Assembly: GCA_018398585.1 (NCBI GenBank)
Contig: JAGTTD010000006.1
Span: 2,864,501-2,928,500 of the forward strand
DNA from: Simmondsia chinensis
Lineage: Eukaryota > Streptophyta > Magnoliopsida > Caryophyllales > Simmondsiaceae
Reading direction: 5' to 3'
DNA length: 64,000 nucleotides
Shown piece by piece: positions 46,201 to 58,425 of the stretch. How positions within the stretch are numbered: position 1 is the first letter of the stretch; every line of letters begins with the position of its first letter. The position numbers were made by a program, and so were the translations under genes. The notes beneath the pieces were generated by a model. The model saw only the letters and a list, made by a program, of their open reading frames with translations. It did no database searches and was not told the origin of the DNA.

Positions 46201-48624
46201 CCTCATTGCCAATAGCAACGTAGTTAAGCTTAAAAGGCTCAGGGTGTCCCATTTTTGCACGCAAAGAACCCCATGTAGAATTAGCGCTACCTCGGGCAAA
46301 CTCAACGCTGTCCAACATTTCCTATACATAGAAATATTAGCAATATAAAATCATTAGGTTATACTTATTAAATATATAAGCTATATATTTTCTACTATTT
46401 ATTCTTTCTTTGTAAAAATTAATTAAGCATGTACATATGTGAGTGAACATACTTGCACAAAAGGCTTGATGAGAGATGTAACCACTTCATTGGCGTGAGC
46501 AATGCCTACATTACGATAAAACAAATTAATAATATCAGAAATGATATATTATTATATTATCAACATAATTGATTAGTGTTAAAACAAATTAATTACGAAT
46601 ATCTACCATTGTTGATCACCCACACAGGTTCTGCATCAAGGTCCTCGGCCAACTGTATAATAACATAACACATGCAATTAGTCCTTGAAAATAAAATTTT
46701 GAAATCTCAAGGCACTGAAATGTTGAATTCCCTTTAGTTAAGATAAAAAAAAAAAGTTGACTTCTGCAGAATAAATTTAAAAAAAAAATATATATATACT
46801 TGGAGATATTCGAGGTAGCCAATGCCATCATCACTCCAGTAATTCCAAACATCACCCATATGGCCAGGTCTCTCTTCCCACGGCCCGACTGTCTCCTTCC
46901 ACCTAAACGCATTCATCAACCAGTTTCCTTCCACGAAGCACCCCCCTGCATTATAATTAAACACTGCACTTCATATAATATAGTACCGTTTCTTACTAGA
47001 CTTACGTGAAAAACTCGTCTATATACGTGAAAATAAGCCGACAACAGTAGTGAGTGCTTATGTTTACCAGGGAATCTAAAGAAACGAGGCTTCAAATTAA
47101 GAAGGAATTGCATCAAGTCGGGTCTAAATCCATGTCCCTGCACATTAAGGTGAATTAATATCAAAAGTTGATGAAAATGCACGTAATATAAAATCCTTGG
47201 ATCATAGAAAGTAACATTAAAGCCGGGTATGTGACCTTGTAAGTGTCGGTGGGTATAAGAGAGACTTGGTCGAGCCAAATGGTTCCTTTAGTAGTGGTTG
47301 TCAACTGAAGTCTTGCTGTTGCATATGACCCTTTTGCTTTCAATGTCGCCTCCATCTTCGTCCAATCTCTCACTTTAGCTGCATCAACGCTGTAAAATTA
47401 CCCAAAAACATGCTCGTTTTAAACTATTTTTACCTCATTATCTTGACAATAACAATTATTACCCTGTATATATATAACTGTAGAGAAGTTACGTTCTTAC
47501 ATAAGATATGTAGAGGCAAACACTTGTGTTGCATTTTCATCAGTAAGTGACACCTTAAGGTCAAGTGGCCCTGATGACTTTGTGTACAATACCAACTTAT
47601 ATGTCTTTCCATTCACAACACTCTGCAATTAAAAAAAGAATATAATTATTAAAAGCATAAAATAAAAAATTAAGTAATTAAATACGAATAATTATTAAAT
47701 TCGGTTACCATGCCCCAGTAACCAGGGTTGTACACTCCGACACCTCCAGAAGGACAAGAACCTTGGTCACAGTGCACATCCATCCGAAGTGCAACCTTGT
47801 TGTTTTCAAAGCACGATGAGAGCTCGGTTGAAATACAGAAGTGCCCGTCATCTCCAACTATATCCCAAGGCGTGATCATTGAGGGTTCGTGGCGACCGCC
47901 CGCTTCGAACCCTGCACCCATAATATTTTTTTCCAATGCGTATATTAATTTTCCCATAATTTATACTTTTGGGATGGTTGGTTTGTTAATATGGTATCAA
48001 AGCCTTGTTGATCAGGAGGTCACAAGTTCGAATCTCAACATCCTCCACTTTCAGTATTAAAATCATTTAAGCACAACATATGAGGTGAATTTGTGCACTA
48101 TCCATGCTTCAAGCCCAATGGGCATTACTTGATAAAACTATTCTCGGGTCTTCACCCACCATCGCAAGCTAGCTTTTGGGACTAATGGTTACTTGATAAA
48201 GGCCAATACCATATTTTTGTAAGTTCAAAGTAGAAAAGACAAGTAAGAAATGACCTCTATTATTCACGAGTTCCGCCCATATACCACCAGCTCCTGCGTG
48301 GTTAATTTCCTATAGAAATGGTAAATAATAAGGACAAATTAACAAACACGTCCGACATTGGGGGTTAAAAATGGGTATTTTCCATAGATAAATTGCCTTC
48401 AAAAATTTCTTTTCAAATTTGCAACAATTTCATTGGATCTAATCGGTAAACTAGAGTGAACTCACCTCGATGAAAATGCCAAAGAAGTCCTTTGATATGG
48501 CACGTCCATTAGAAGCATCAACCGAAAGCCAAGCCGCTTGATCACCGAAAACTTGGCACGAAATCAACGATGCAAAGAGGAAACAGAAAACCAAACCATG
48601 ATAGGTGCACTTGCAAGCAGCCAT
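43246..48624 (-). CDS. secreted GH51 alpha-L-arabinofuranosidase, 16 exons, 670 aa
   Basis: Exons: 48624-48466, 48309-48255, 47911-47709, 47622-47501, 47389-47236, 47137-47068, 46945-46800, 46652-46607, 46505-46453, 46321-46177, 45882-45689, 45174-45065, 44948-44892, 44433-44238, 44033-43899, 43413-43246. All introns are GT/AG and the frame is continuous. Residues 1-27 are a signal peptide (hydrophobic LVFCFLFASLIS core). A carbohydrate-binding-like beta domain (about 80-230; GGVGVYNPGYWGM near 130) precedes the GH51 barrel. AIGNEDCGK places the candidate acid/base at Glu376, and FVSEYAV the nucleophile at Glu454. A C-terminal beta-sandwich follows. The length suits plant ASD1-type enzymes (about 675 aa), which release arabinose from cell-wall arabinoxylan and arabinan in the apoplast. 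Its near-copy follows at 59629. Transposons occupy introns 2, 12, 14 and 15. Confidence 0.94.
43670..43895 (-). mobile_element. TRIM element in GH51 intron 15
   Basis: Two diverged ~72-bp LTRs ('ccaaaagtttaagctaatg' and 'ccaaaagcttaagctgacg') bracket an internal part with GGCCCATTAGAATTCGAACT. Same family as 59846-60138. Confidence 0.65.
44131..44195. repeat. 65-bp near-perfect palindrome in GH51 intron 14
   Basis: Outer arms GTTAACACGAGAATT and AATTCTCGTGTTAAC are perfect complements. The inner arms CCTAGGGAAA and TATTTCCCAGG nearly so, leaving a loop of a few bases. TTGTTTGG just before it suggests a decayed 'TTTGG' MITE. Confidence 0.85.
45275..45450. mobile_element. 'CCTTGTTTGG' MITE in GH51 intron 12
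   Basis: Ends CCCCTTGTTTGAG and CAATTGCCAAACAA are inverted; the interior is GGGTAA/TTACCC words. The same family is at 57280-57690 and 58425-58720. Confidence 0.65.
47960..48200 (+). mobile_element. TRIM element in GH51 intron 2
   Basis: Contains TATGGTATCAAAGCCTTG (primer-binding site), GGTCACAAGTTCGAATCTCA, and a 3' LTR-like end (AGCTTTTGGGACTAATGG). It is opposite in orientation to the gene. The 5' LTR is degraded. Confidence 0.65.
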
Positions 48625-49417
48625 GGCTACTTCATTTCCAAATCTTCTTTCCAGTTAAACCTAGAGCAAGACATTATACACTTGCTTATATATATCAAAT
48701 TAAAAGCAATATTGTCCATAAAAGAAATAAAATACAAAAAAGACTAGACAATGCCTAAAAAATACACCTTGATATCAAGTTTAAAAGAGAAATATTTTAC
48801 ATATATATATATATACACATCTATATATGTAATAACTATTTAAATTATTAAACTTATATTAAATAGTCATTTTCTAGATGATCTATGCATAAAATGTTTT
48901 TTATTGAAAAATAATTAGATTGTTCAACAATGAGTGCCACAGAAGAAAAGATATATAAATGGTAAAACATAAAAAATTATCAAAATATTTTACAAAACCA
49001 TAAACCCATGCATATAAACCTATTCCTATATATGCATACAAAATACTGACAATCGTAAAATTATCAAAAAAAAGCATGAACAAAATGTGCCTGTCTATGG
49101 GTTATTTTAGTTGCTTTTCTAAACGAAGAAAAAAAGTGGTGAAAATGAGTAAATAGTAGCAGCTAGCTCACTATAACTGGCTCATTTTCATTCGAGTCCA
49201 GCACTAAACCCGTTTTAATCAGACAAGAACAAAAATTCTAACAATGCGATTGATAATGATAATCTAGATTAGAACTTTACTTGAATGTACTAAAAAACAT
49301 AGAAGGATAAGGATGGATAATATAAGCAAATGACAAGTGAGTTCATGGAGGGGTATTTATAGTTAACACCCCTGTCTATTTGTCATTTCATTTTATTTTT
49401 AAAATTTGATTATAATT
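48625..49417 (-). promoter_or_regulatory. GH51 promoter and leader region
   Basis: On the minus strand CTATAAATACCCC (TATA box at 49354-49362, complement) lies 730 bp upstream of the ATG. This distance suggests a leader intron; an acceptor-like TTGCTCTAG lies near 48660. No other gene is seen. The promoter assignment is inferred. Confidence 0.5.
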
Positions 49418-49800
49418 AATGTATAATATTTAGGTAATTAAAGATTTACTCTTAACAATATTATCTTTTGTCCAAAAAAAAATTAAAAATATAACCATTA
49501 TTATCTTTGCGTAATAATAGAAACTCTAATCTAATTTTTTTTAAAATATGAAAAATATAAAGATTGTGCCACCCTTCATTGAAGTATAAAGAAATAGAGT
49601 TTCCCACGGAGCATAATTAAATTTTAAATATTAATGTATAATATTTAGGTAATTAAAGATTTACTCTTAACAATATTATCTTTGCGTAATAATAGAAATT
49701 CTAATCTATTTTTTTTTTTAAATATGAAAAATATAAAGATTGTGCCACCCTTCATTGAAGTATAAAGAAATATAATCAAATTTTAAATAATTTTATTTGT
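49418..49800. repeat. tandem direct duplication upstream of GH51
   Basis: A ~200-bp block starting TTAATGTATAATATTTAGGT and ending CATTGAAGTATAAAGAAATA occurs twice in direct orientation (about 49418-49595 and 49630-49775). The copies differ by a small internal deletion and a few bases. It may have arisen by unequal exchange just upstream of the TATA box. Confidence 0.88.
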
Positions 49801-51357
49801 ATGTTATATTACTGACACAAACAAGAAATAAAATTTGCTATGTACATTTAAATAGTTGATTTTAACATGGATGCTAATATGCAACCAACATTTTCATGAT
49901 AATACTTACAATTGCGTACATTATATAGTATAGATGCTAATACACAACCAACATTTTTCTTTCATGTAGATAAGTTTCGGATTCACATGAAATAAAATTA
50001 TAAAACTACTAGTTTAAATAAATAATAATAATCCTTTAATATCTTTTTATAGTATGATACACACGAAAAAGTAAATTTCAGCAGTGTGAAATTAATTAAT
50101 TCAATAGTATCTATATGAACTCGTAACTCTTTAGACAAGTCTGTCTTTCCTTCCCCGGAAAATCAAGCAATTCATTGTGGGTAATGTTATTTCCAGAGCA
50201 AGATCGTAATTTTCAAGACAATTTTGTGGCTCTCATTATTTGTAAGTCATATTATTGTGTGAAAATAACAATTCCCCTCATTGTACTCCACCTTAAAAAC
50301 AAAACAATAATAATAATAATAATATAATAATAATAATAAATAAAATAGAAGAATTATCACAGAATTTCTCTCTCTAAATCTTTCAAGTCAAGTATACACT
50401 CCACCATACACAACAACCTGGATCTTGCTCACTCTAGTTATGATTTTCGAAAATTATAGTTTGACCATTTATGTACCATGACATGTCAATATTCTCAACA
50501 AATATTCAACAAATTATAATAATTCACTGAATTTTGTTCAAAGTTGCCTATACATTGTCGAAATCATGTCCTATCAACATATTTTTTAAAAATATTATAC
50601 TTATATATTTTCGCAATTATGTTTAACTTTAGCATTTTCAACGAAAAGCTATCAAATTTCGGAAGAAAGGTATTTGATTCATAAAATTTTAAAACTTTAA
50701 GGTACCCAGCGATAAAATTTTTAACATCAAGGTACCTCAGGGTACCCGAGATAATTTCCATAAGATTTTATATAAGTAATACCGTATATTTAGATCCATC
50801 CTATTAGATTTAATCATTATTGTATTTAAATTATAACTAGTATTATATGTATATATACATAAATATTGAATCTGAATGGAAGATTAAGGTTCAAAAACAA
50901 TAGACTGATTCAACTTACTAATATTTTTTTAACGATCAAAAACAAATTTTAAGAAATATCTAACGACAAATGTAATTGAGAAAATCTCCAAACAACTGTA
51001 ATAGAATATAACAAATTTATCAGAAAATGTAATTTTAATAATAGTCATTATTTTCAATTGAAAGTGAAAATAAGAATATACATTTATAATGAGTAAAACA
51101 TAATACCAAATAACTTTTCAAAATATTTAAACAAATAAATATACAGAAATCCTAAATGTAATAAACAGAATCAAAGTTGTTCAGTTAAAAAAAAAAAAAA
51201 AAAAATTTCAAAGTTGTTGCGCACAAGAAGTAGGATTTTTAGGGAACTTGGATTGGACGATGCAGAGGATAAATCTCTATTCCGTAACGATTATTACGTA
51301 TTTTATTACTTTTTCTTAAATTACGTTTATTTTTATTTTTAGGATTGATTTTAATTT
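49801..51357. other. no gene recognised
   Basis: Very AT-rich. Includes repeated phrases TGCTAATA(T/C)(G/A)CAACCAACATTTT near 49871 and 49931, an (AAT)n tract near 50307-50345, and a poly-A run near 51189. Confidence 0.45.
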
Positions 51358-51905
51358 TAGGGTTATTTACATTTTAATATCCTGACATTTTGAAAAATAA
51401 TAAAAAGGACCCTGACCTTTTTGAATTATTAAAAAGGATCCTAAATTTTTGTCAGACTAATAAAAAAACCCCTTTCAAGCGTGATGATGTCATTTTTTTA
51501 TCGATGGAGCTGACGTAACAACTGTTTTTTTTATTAAGGCTACAATAAAATGACCTAAAGTACGCTTCAACACCCTTTATCTTACTTTATAAGTATGAAA
51601 TTCGAGATTTTATATTATGTAGAAGCTATCTGTTTTCGCATAGTTTGTTTTAAAATATGATTATTAAATAGTAGTTTTGTCATTTTACTGTAGCATTAAT
51701 ACAAACGCAGCTGTCATGTTCGCTCTATCTACTAAAAATGGCATCATCACATTGGAGATGAGCCTTTTTATTAATACGACAAAAACCTAGGGGCTTTTTT
51801 ATTAATATGACAAAAACTTAGAAGCTTTTTTAATAATTCAAAAAGGTCAGGTTCCTTTTTATTATTTCCAAAAACGTCAGGGCACTAAAATGTAAATAAC
51901 CCTTA
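51358..51905. mobile_element. TIR MITE, ~550 bp
   Basis: The ends AGGGTTATTTACATTTTAAT and its complement on the right are matched over about 50 bp. TAATTTT lies immediately outside both ends (7-bp TSD). The interior has TTATTAAGGCTACAATAAAATG and GCTGTCATGTTCGC-type words shared with 28275-28835. Confidence 0.82.
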
Positions 51906-52181
51906 ATTTTAAGATCATAATAAGCTTGGCATAAAATTAATGCAAAGCAAACATGATATGGATGTTGCTTTGCATTAAGCTTAGAATATACTTTATTTAT
52001 ACAAATTAAATAAGATACACATAAATAAGAACCAATTATTAAGAAAATGTTAACTAATTATTTCCTTATAATCTATGCATGTAGTAAACAGATAATAAAA
52101 CATACCAAAAAAATGAAAAATATTCCTCGAAAATCATAAATAGCAATCATAAAAATGCGTTCTTTTTACATTACTTTGATA

Positions 52182-52222
<41 letters not shown>

Positions 52223-52744
52223 TATACTATATATCAAAAATAAAACGTGAAAAGCAAATGAGTACGCGATAAATAGCAGCAAAATCATATAGCTGACTCG
52301 GATCCACTCGCTAAGGTACTTAGACCTAATTGGATAGAGTATAAATTAAAACAATCTTAGTCATAATAAGAACCCAAATTGGAAATTAATTTTGATAAAA
52401 ATGTAAAAGAATTAAAGATAGGATAAAGAGGAAGAGCAAATGCAAAAATGAATTTGAATCCCCAAAAAAAAAAAAAAAAAAAAATGAAACAATGAATTAC
52501 AAATCTAAGTGACATCCCAATTTACATTATTCCTTTTTTTTTTCCTTTGAATAATATTCTAGATAATTATAGACATTCTCATAATAATAATATTCTTGTT
52601 ATTATTTTTAAAGAAAATACATGAAAGCATAAATATTGAGTTGTTTTCATCTAAATATAAAAAGTCAAATGCTAATCGTAAATAGCTTTTCGATCCAGAA
52701 AAATATTTTGAAACTTTGTTTGCATGAGAGAGGAAAAAGTAACT
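51906..52744. other. no gene; (AT)n microsatellite
   Basis: An (AT)n run at 52185-52220 and a poly-A run near 52469-52483. No coding sequence is supported; the 90-codon minus-strand frame at 52559-52831 is partly SINE. Confidence 0.5.
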
Positions 52745-52915
52745 TTTTTGGGGGTGTAACGAGGGACTGGGTTGCCCCAGCCAACTCTGGCCCATGAGGA
52801 AACCCACAATCCCCACGAGCAGACAAGTCATGAGTATATCCTCAATGAGATTCGAATTCCTGACCCCTAGGCAATGGCCGCATGAGCAGGAAACGCCACC
52901 AACTGAGATGCCCTC
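52745..52915 (-). mobile_element. tRNA-derived SINE
   Basis: On the minus strand: A-box-like ATCTCAGTTGGTGGCG, B-box-like GTCAGGAATTCGAATCTC, then TCATGGGCCAGAGTTGGCTG. GAAAAAGTAAC-like sequence lies on both sides (about 52731-52742 and 52926-52940), a likely diverged TSD. Confidence 0.72.
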
Positions 52916-54309
52916 ATTATGGGGAGAAAAAAGTAGTTACAAATGAGCATTTGACTTTCCAAATTTAGCTGAAGAATAGCTCAATCCTGCTGCTTCTATA
53001 TTCTCTCTAGGAACAATAAGAAACTCTAAAAATAATATTGTTACGAGTAAATCTTTAGTTATCTAAAGTATTATCCATTAACTTTTTTTCAAATCTTAAA
53101 GGGGGAAAAAACAATAAAATGGATTAAATAAATGGGATGTTAAATATAAATTCCTCAATTATGATTAATTGTAATTTTTCTGTTTCATTTTGCAACCTAG
53201 TTCTTCCTATAGATATATTTGTATCAAGCATTTTATTTTATTTTATGAGTATCTTACACTCGGGTAAAACTTAATATTTTCATTTTTATTTAAAAAAAAT
53301 TAGAAGTACTATTATTAGCCAAAGATAGTATTGTCAAGAGCAAATGTTTTATTAGATATATATTCATGTAGTTGATGACAAAACATGAGTTATAGACCCT
53401 AAAAAAAGGGGAAAAAATTATAATAGCTTAAGAAAAAAATAAAGTTTAACTAAAAATAGGGCAAATTCAAGCATATACAATTACCAAAAAAATTAACAGA
53501 AGCTCAAGCTATGCCATCTCTCTCCCCCATTGACTTAAAAGAGGCTTCCTTGTCTTTTTTTCATCACTCTCTTACAAATTGTATAAAAATATTGATTTTT
53601 TTTTTTTTATCAAAATAGCTATAAAACATTTGAAAATATTATTTTATTTTTAGATTTAATTTAAATATAATCATATTAAAGTTTGTGTAATATAATTTAA
53701 CTATTTAATATGTATGTTATTATATTATGTACAGATGATAATATATTGTAATATTATATTTTAAAAGTCAAAACAAAAAAAAATGTATCGGACGTGTCGG
53801 GAACTCAAAATTAAAAAAAAATGAAACAATTACTTTTTTTCACGCACCGGACACATGTCGGAAGCGTGTCGTAAACGTATCGGAAATTCAAAATTAAAAA
53901 AAAAAGTATCAGATACATTTTTTACGTATCGGATACATATTGGAAAGTATCGAAAGAGTGTTAGTGTCGGATACGTATTGAACACCGATACTCTGGCCAA
54001 AAAAGAGTATCGGTGCTTTCTGGAGCTAACAGGGTGATGAACTACATATCAAAGTAATGCTACTACTTATGACTTTAGTATTAGTATAAGATAATGTTTC
54101 TTTGTGCCTATTAGAAAAGCAAATTGTTAATTAATTATTATTTTTTTATTTATTTACTTGTATATTATGAACATGGACACTGTATAGTTTAATACCTAGA
54201 TTCAGCAAAGCCATGTATATATGCACATCCTATTTGCAAAACCACGAACGAGGTATGAGAGTCTGACCCGGATATGCATTTGAAGGTTTAACTTGACTAT
54301 CGATAATGT
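52916..54309. other. no gene; degenerate TCGGATACG repeat
   Basis: 53785-54005 is a chain of GTATCGGA/ATACGTATCGG words separated by poly-A, probably a decayed MITE related in style to 55836-56322. The frame at 53855 is a by-product. The rest is AT-rich. Confidence 0.45.
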
Positions 54310-54565
54310 TTCGCCAAACTTTATTTCTTGGAAAAAGTACCTTTTTTACGCTTTTTGGAGGATTTGAGGGTGTTTGGCCAAGGAAGGAAAGATGCTTTTA
54401 CATAGAAGCTAGAAGCAAAAATTATTTTTCTGCTTTTAAAAAGATGTTGAAAAACAATGTTTCTCCTTTCAAGTAAAAGCGAAGCAAAAACTAAAAACTT
54501 TGTAAACAAAAATACTTTTATTGAAAACACTTTAGCAAAATGTGTTTTTTTTTTTAAAAAAAACA
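54310..54565. mobile_element. 'AAAAGC' foldback MITE abutting the DEL pseudogene
   Basis: Complementary words AAGCAAAAATT and GCTTTTAAAA/AAAAGCGAAGC recur on both arms, with GTTTGGCCAA near 54372. It ends where the broken exon 9 copy of the DEL pseudogene begins, so it may mark the breakpoint. Confidence 0.5.
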
Positions 54566-55125
54566 GTTTTTTCACAACTGCATTGAAGACGAGACATTGG
54601 CAAATCATTCAAACCCCTTAGTTTGGCAGTATGTTTAAGGGATACTTTAATTTCAAGTAATATTTAAGCAGGACTTATAGTTTTCATATAAATAATATCA
54701 AAGATAAGGAGTATGGGTTAATGATATCTTACTTCTCATAAGTAAAGCCTTTGCAGCTTCATCCAGTGAGATCATTGGGGCCTGCATTAACAATGTCACA
54801 TTGAGCTTACAAACAAGAACAATATGAAGTTGCAACACAATCTTTGAGTTTAGTTGCTCACCGTAGAGCAAAGGAAGAGCTTGGCAAAGTTCCGCGTTAG
54901 AAGCCCTAGAGACTTTTCCCTTTTGTTGTCTGCAAAGACGGGTCTTATTGATCAGTAACAGGGTTGCGGAGAAGTGTTTTGAAACTCCGACTTCTTATCT
55001 TTAAAGCTACTTTGTTCATTGGAAAAATTTTCTCACTAGCTAAGGAAAGGGTTTCATCTTATTGAATTTGAATGAGGTTCAAGCAAGTTGAGGTTGAAGT
55101 AAGGCATATGATGTGAGACGACAAC

Positions 55126-55185
55126 AATAACCCAATACCTCAAAAAGGCTCCCGCCAAGGCAGGATCTAGAGAGGGTAAGATAAC
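55126..55185 (-). mobile_element. Au-type tail fragment
   Basis: AACCCAATACCTCAAAAAGG and CTCCCGCCAAGGCAGG match the tail end of the Au-type repeats. It lies inside the DEL pseudogene. Confidence 0.55.
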
Positions 55186-55835
55186 AAGTACATGAAATGT
55201 CGAGGTTCATAAATCAGTACCTGAATTGGACAATGCAAATGATTTTGTCATGGTTTGGGTTGATGTTTTGAGCTGGCGTCCTGTTCTGGTTAGCTTCTAC
55301 TGTTAAGCCGACTTCAAGTGTTGACGTTATGTATGCAATATTCATCTCGTCATCCAACACCTGATTCTAAAGCAAATAAAAATGAAAATTTAGAATTCGT
55401 CTCAAAATACCAAAAATATTACATCATTAAAGTTTGCGTAGAAAGCAGTGTACTCTGGCACAGAAATAGAGTTATCAAAGTCCTGCCTTAAACCCTCTTC
55501 TTGTATTGTCATGAATTGCGAAAAAAAACATGAATAAGCATTTTCGGATAAGGTTACTACCTTAACCTCAACCTTGATAGTATATTAACACTTAGACCAG
55601 AGCCTAAGTGACAACAACAATAAGCATTCATAAAGTTGTTTATCTGAAAATATATTTGGATTTAAAAACTAAGGTTACGACCTGTAGCGTCGTGAGAGCT
55701 TTGAGGATTTTTTTGAATCCTTTCCATGTATACTGGTTTTTGGCCATTTTCGATAAAAATCTAAACGGAACAACACCTGTGATAAGCTAAAAGATGACAC
55801 AGCCACGATAACACTTGTTAGCATCCCATCACACC

Positions 55836-56322
55836 CAATGTTACTCGGACTCGGGAAGAAGGGTCGGGTATGGGTGCGGATCCGAGGGTCGGACACTTGG
55901 ATTATAAAATTCTAAGATACGGGGATTCGGTCAACAGTGTCCTGACTTTTTTATTGGGTACGGGTACAACTCGGATTATAAAAGAAAATATTTTTGACGA
56001 TCGATCGACCGTGCAACATTTACAAAAAAAATAACCCCAAGATACAGTGGCACCCAAAAAATCAAATGCCAAATTTGATACTCCAAAAAGTTGACACCTG
56101 GGGTCCTGAATCCTGATGCTCTAATACCTCTTAAAAAAAATCAAAATATAAAATTAAGTATCCACGTTGCATATGACATCTTAAAAAATCAATTTCGTTT
56201 TGACAGAATCAGAGTCGGATCGGAAATTGCCGGATCGGGTACGTATCCTGGGTCATGTCCTGTCGTGTCGTGTCGTGTCGACCCGGGTACATCTGGTAAA
56301 ATCACGGATCCGGGTATCATAG
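55836..56322. mobile_element. hAT-type MITE in the DEL pseudogene
   Basis: A 487-bp element rich in TCGGGT/ACCCGGG words, flanked by the perfect 8-bp repeat ATCACACC (55828-55835 and 56323-56330). It starts CAATGTTACTCGGACTCGGG. A (TGTCG)n run lies at 56257-56280. Confidence 0.78.
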
Positions 56323-57279
56323 ATCACACCGCTATTCCACTTCATTTCAAACATTACATTCAGTTGCAAGATTACAAAGAACTAAGAATTCGTGAAGTCC
56401 CAAAAACAAGCTATGCAAAACAAAAAATTCACATCTTGATTTACTGGGGAGCTTGAAAAGAGATTTTAAATCAAGTTCTTCAGTCCTGGAGGTACATCCA
56501 ACAATTAAACTTGATTTGTTAATGAAAAAGTTCTAACATAACTCAAGAAACGCAATCTCACTCCAGCATTTCCCAATATGAAAACAACGTAGATCCCCTG
56601 CCACTAATACCTACAAATTCTGACAATAGAACCCGCAATGTAAGAACGGATAAAAATTTGGTTTACTACCTAATTTGTTCGCTATATCGTGGAGTGCTAT
56701 AGAATCCACATATCATTCCAATCACACAAGGGCAAGACACTACGCAGAATTTGCCAGAAAAAAAATGACGAAAAGAACAGGAGAACGGGAATTTGAAAAA
56801 GAAAATCAAGCAATTGCAGGAAAGCAGAACAGGAGGAAGAAAGAGAAACTTTAGCATAAAAGATTTCGGTTTTCAACTGTAGGTAAGATGCCTAGATCCG
56901 GACTCTGCTACATCTTGCTAAGAGGTAGCCACCATAGCCAATTTGCTTTAGAAAACTCAAAATCCAGACACAACTTAATCAAGCAATATCCAAATGCAAT
57001 TATGTCACAACTAACAACAACATGAGCCCCAAATCCTAAACAAACGGTATGCTTTGTTGAAAATTGATGCTAACTTGATTCATGCATCACTTAGTATTAG
57101 ATTCAGTCACTAAGTTAATTGAATTGATGCTTACACTGGTTCATACATTACATTTTCTAGGTTCATGAATTGGAATATCTATTGTCATTCATATATGGAC
57201 AGCCGAGGCATTGGGTTTGCTGTTGTTGATGGATAGCTATATATAGATGAGTTATGTCTACATGAGAAGTGCGTCAAAG

Positions 57280-57690
57280 AAACACCAAAACAGATTGTAT
57301 GTTTTGCTTGGCAACTGGACAAAGGAGGTAAGGACGAGTAAGGATAAAGGGGGTAAATGAGTTATCGTTGTTGGACAATTGGCTAACTCCCTGTTTGGCA
57401 ACAGGATGAATAGGGGTAAAGGTGTAGGGTAATAGGAGTAAACCCTTATCTCCGTTTCACAAATTTTTTTTGAGAGATAAAAAGCATAAAATTTACTCTT
57501 TATTACCTCCTTTCCTTTAACTCCCAAATTGGGGGTCAAGAGAACAAGGGTAGCTTTCTAAAAATTCAGTATAATTTGCCCTCATTTTAATTATAATTTT
57601 TTTACCTTTCCCTCTCAAATTGGGTTAAAAAAGGGGAGTAATGAGGGGCCCCTCGTTAGATTTTGCTAAACAAGAGTAAAATCTCATCCC
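57280..57690. mobile_element. 'TTTGGCAAC' MITE cluster
   Basis: Words such as TTGCTTGGCAACTGG, CTGTTTGGCAACAGG and GGGGTAAAG are mirrored by TTTACCTTTCCC and TTTGCTAAACAAG. It is probably two overlapping copies of the family at 45275 and 58425. Confidence 0.55.
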
Positions 57691-57699
57691 AGTTTAATA

Positions 57700-58425
57700 C
57701 AATCTAAAATATAGTAGTTAAGTGGGGGGTAGGTCAGATATTAATAAATAAGTTAAGTTCTTTATTATTAGTTAAACCCTCCCCAAACTCTATATATAGG
57801 GGCCTTAATGATAAAAGCATAGATGATTTGAATGTTTGAGTCTCTCCCCCTCTCTCTAGGTCTCTCCCTCCCCTTCTCTATCTAGTCTCTCGCCCCCTCT
57901 ATCTTTCTCTATCTTATATCTTATACTATATAATCTCTCTATATTTTATACGAAATATATACACTATACTTTACAGATTCTAGCATTTGGAGTGGTTTGA
58001 TTGTTTGATTGAGAGCTTTGGTTTTGTATTGGTTGGATTGAGTATTGGATTGATAACAAAGTTATCCCATTACCAGTTGCCAAATAGAAACAGCCTTTCT
58101 TCAGGGTAACACCCTCAAGGGGAAAGGCTGCGTACATCCACCCCTAAGACCCTGCTTAGGCGGGAGCCCTTGGGGCAATTAAGGTACGGAGTGTTTAGTG
58201 TATTTCTTCCTCATTCTCGCACACATTTATTCAATAGACAAGAGAACATGTGATACAATCCGAAATATAAATATTGAGGGAAAATTTAGGTATAAATAAA
58301 TAGGTTCGGTCCTTTATTACAATTATATACCTTTCCTAACTCTATATATAGGGCCTTAAGTGAAGAGAAGGGATATGGAAGAAAAATGTGCTGTGTCTCT
58401 CTCCCTCTCTCTCTCTAATGCCTTG
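57700..58425 (+). mobile_element. LTR-like repeat, two partial copies
   Basis: 57700-58080 and 58250-58425 share AACTCTATATATAGGG (TATA-like) followed by a CTCTCTCCC pyrimidine tract, and a related stretch with TTGATTGATTG-type words. Minus-strand relative at 31130-31440. An Au-type tail (58090-58185, GGAAAGGCTGCGTACATCCA) lies between them. LTR status is inferred from promoter-like layout only. Confidence 0.5.

Larger units (their letters stand above)
54570..56937 (-). pseudogene. DEL/E2F-like pseudogene (copy B)
   Basis: Fragments matching DEL exons appear in the same order: exon 1 at about 56937-56880, 2 at 56740-56665, 3 at 56620-56553, 4 at 55760-55680, 5 at 55504-55446, 6 at 55365-55221, 7 at 54943-54862, 8 at 54786-54728, 9 at 54620-54570. 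Exons 10 and 11 are missing. Lesions: the ATG at 56935 is followed by TAG at codon 6, where the intact gene has CAG; stops interrupt exon 2; exon 8 lacks about 29 bp; exon 9 is scrambled. Exon 4 is still readable as KNQYTWKGFKK. The introns are far shorter than in the intact gene. It is part of the duplicated block with 58838-59025 and 59629-64000. Confidence 0.88.

Noticed and set aside
46105..46348. Alternative frames over GH51 exon 10
   Set aside because: The conserved frame with AIGNEDCGK and consistent splice phases explains the region.
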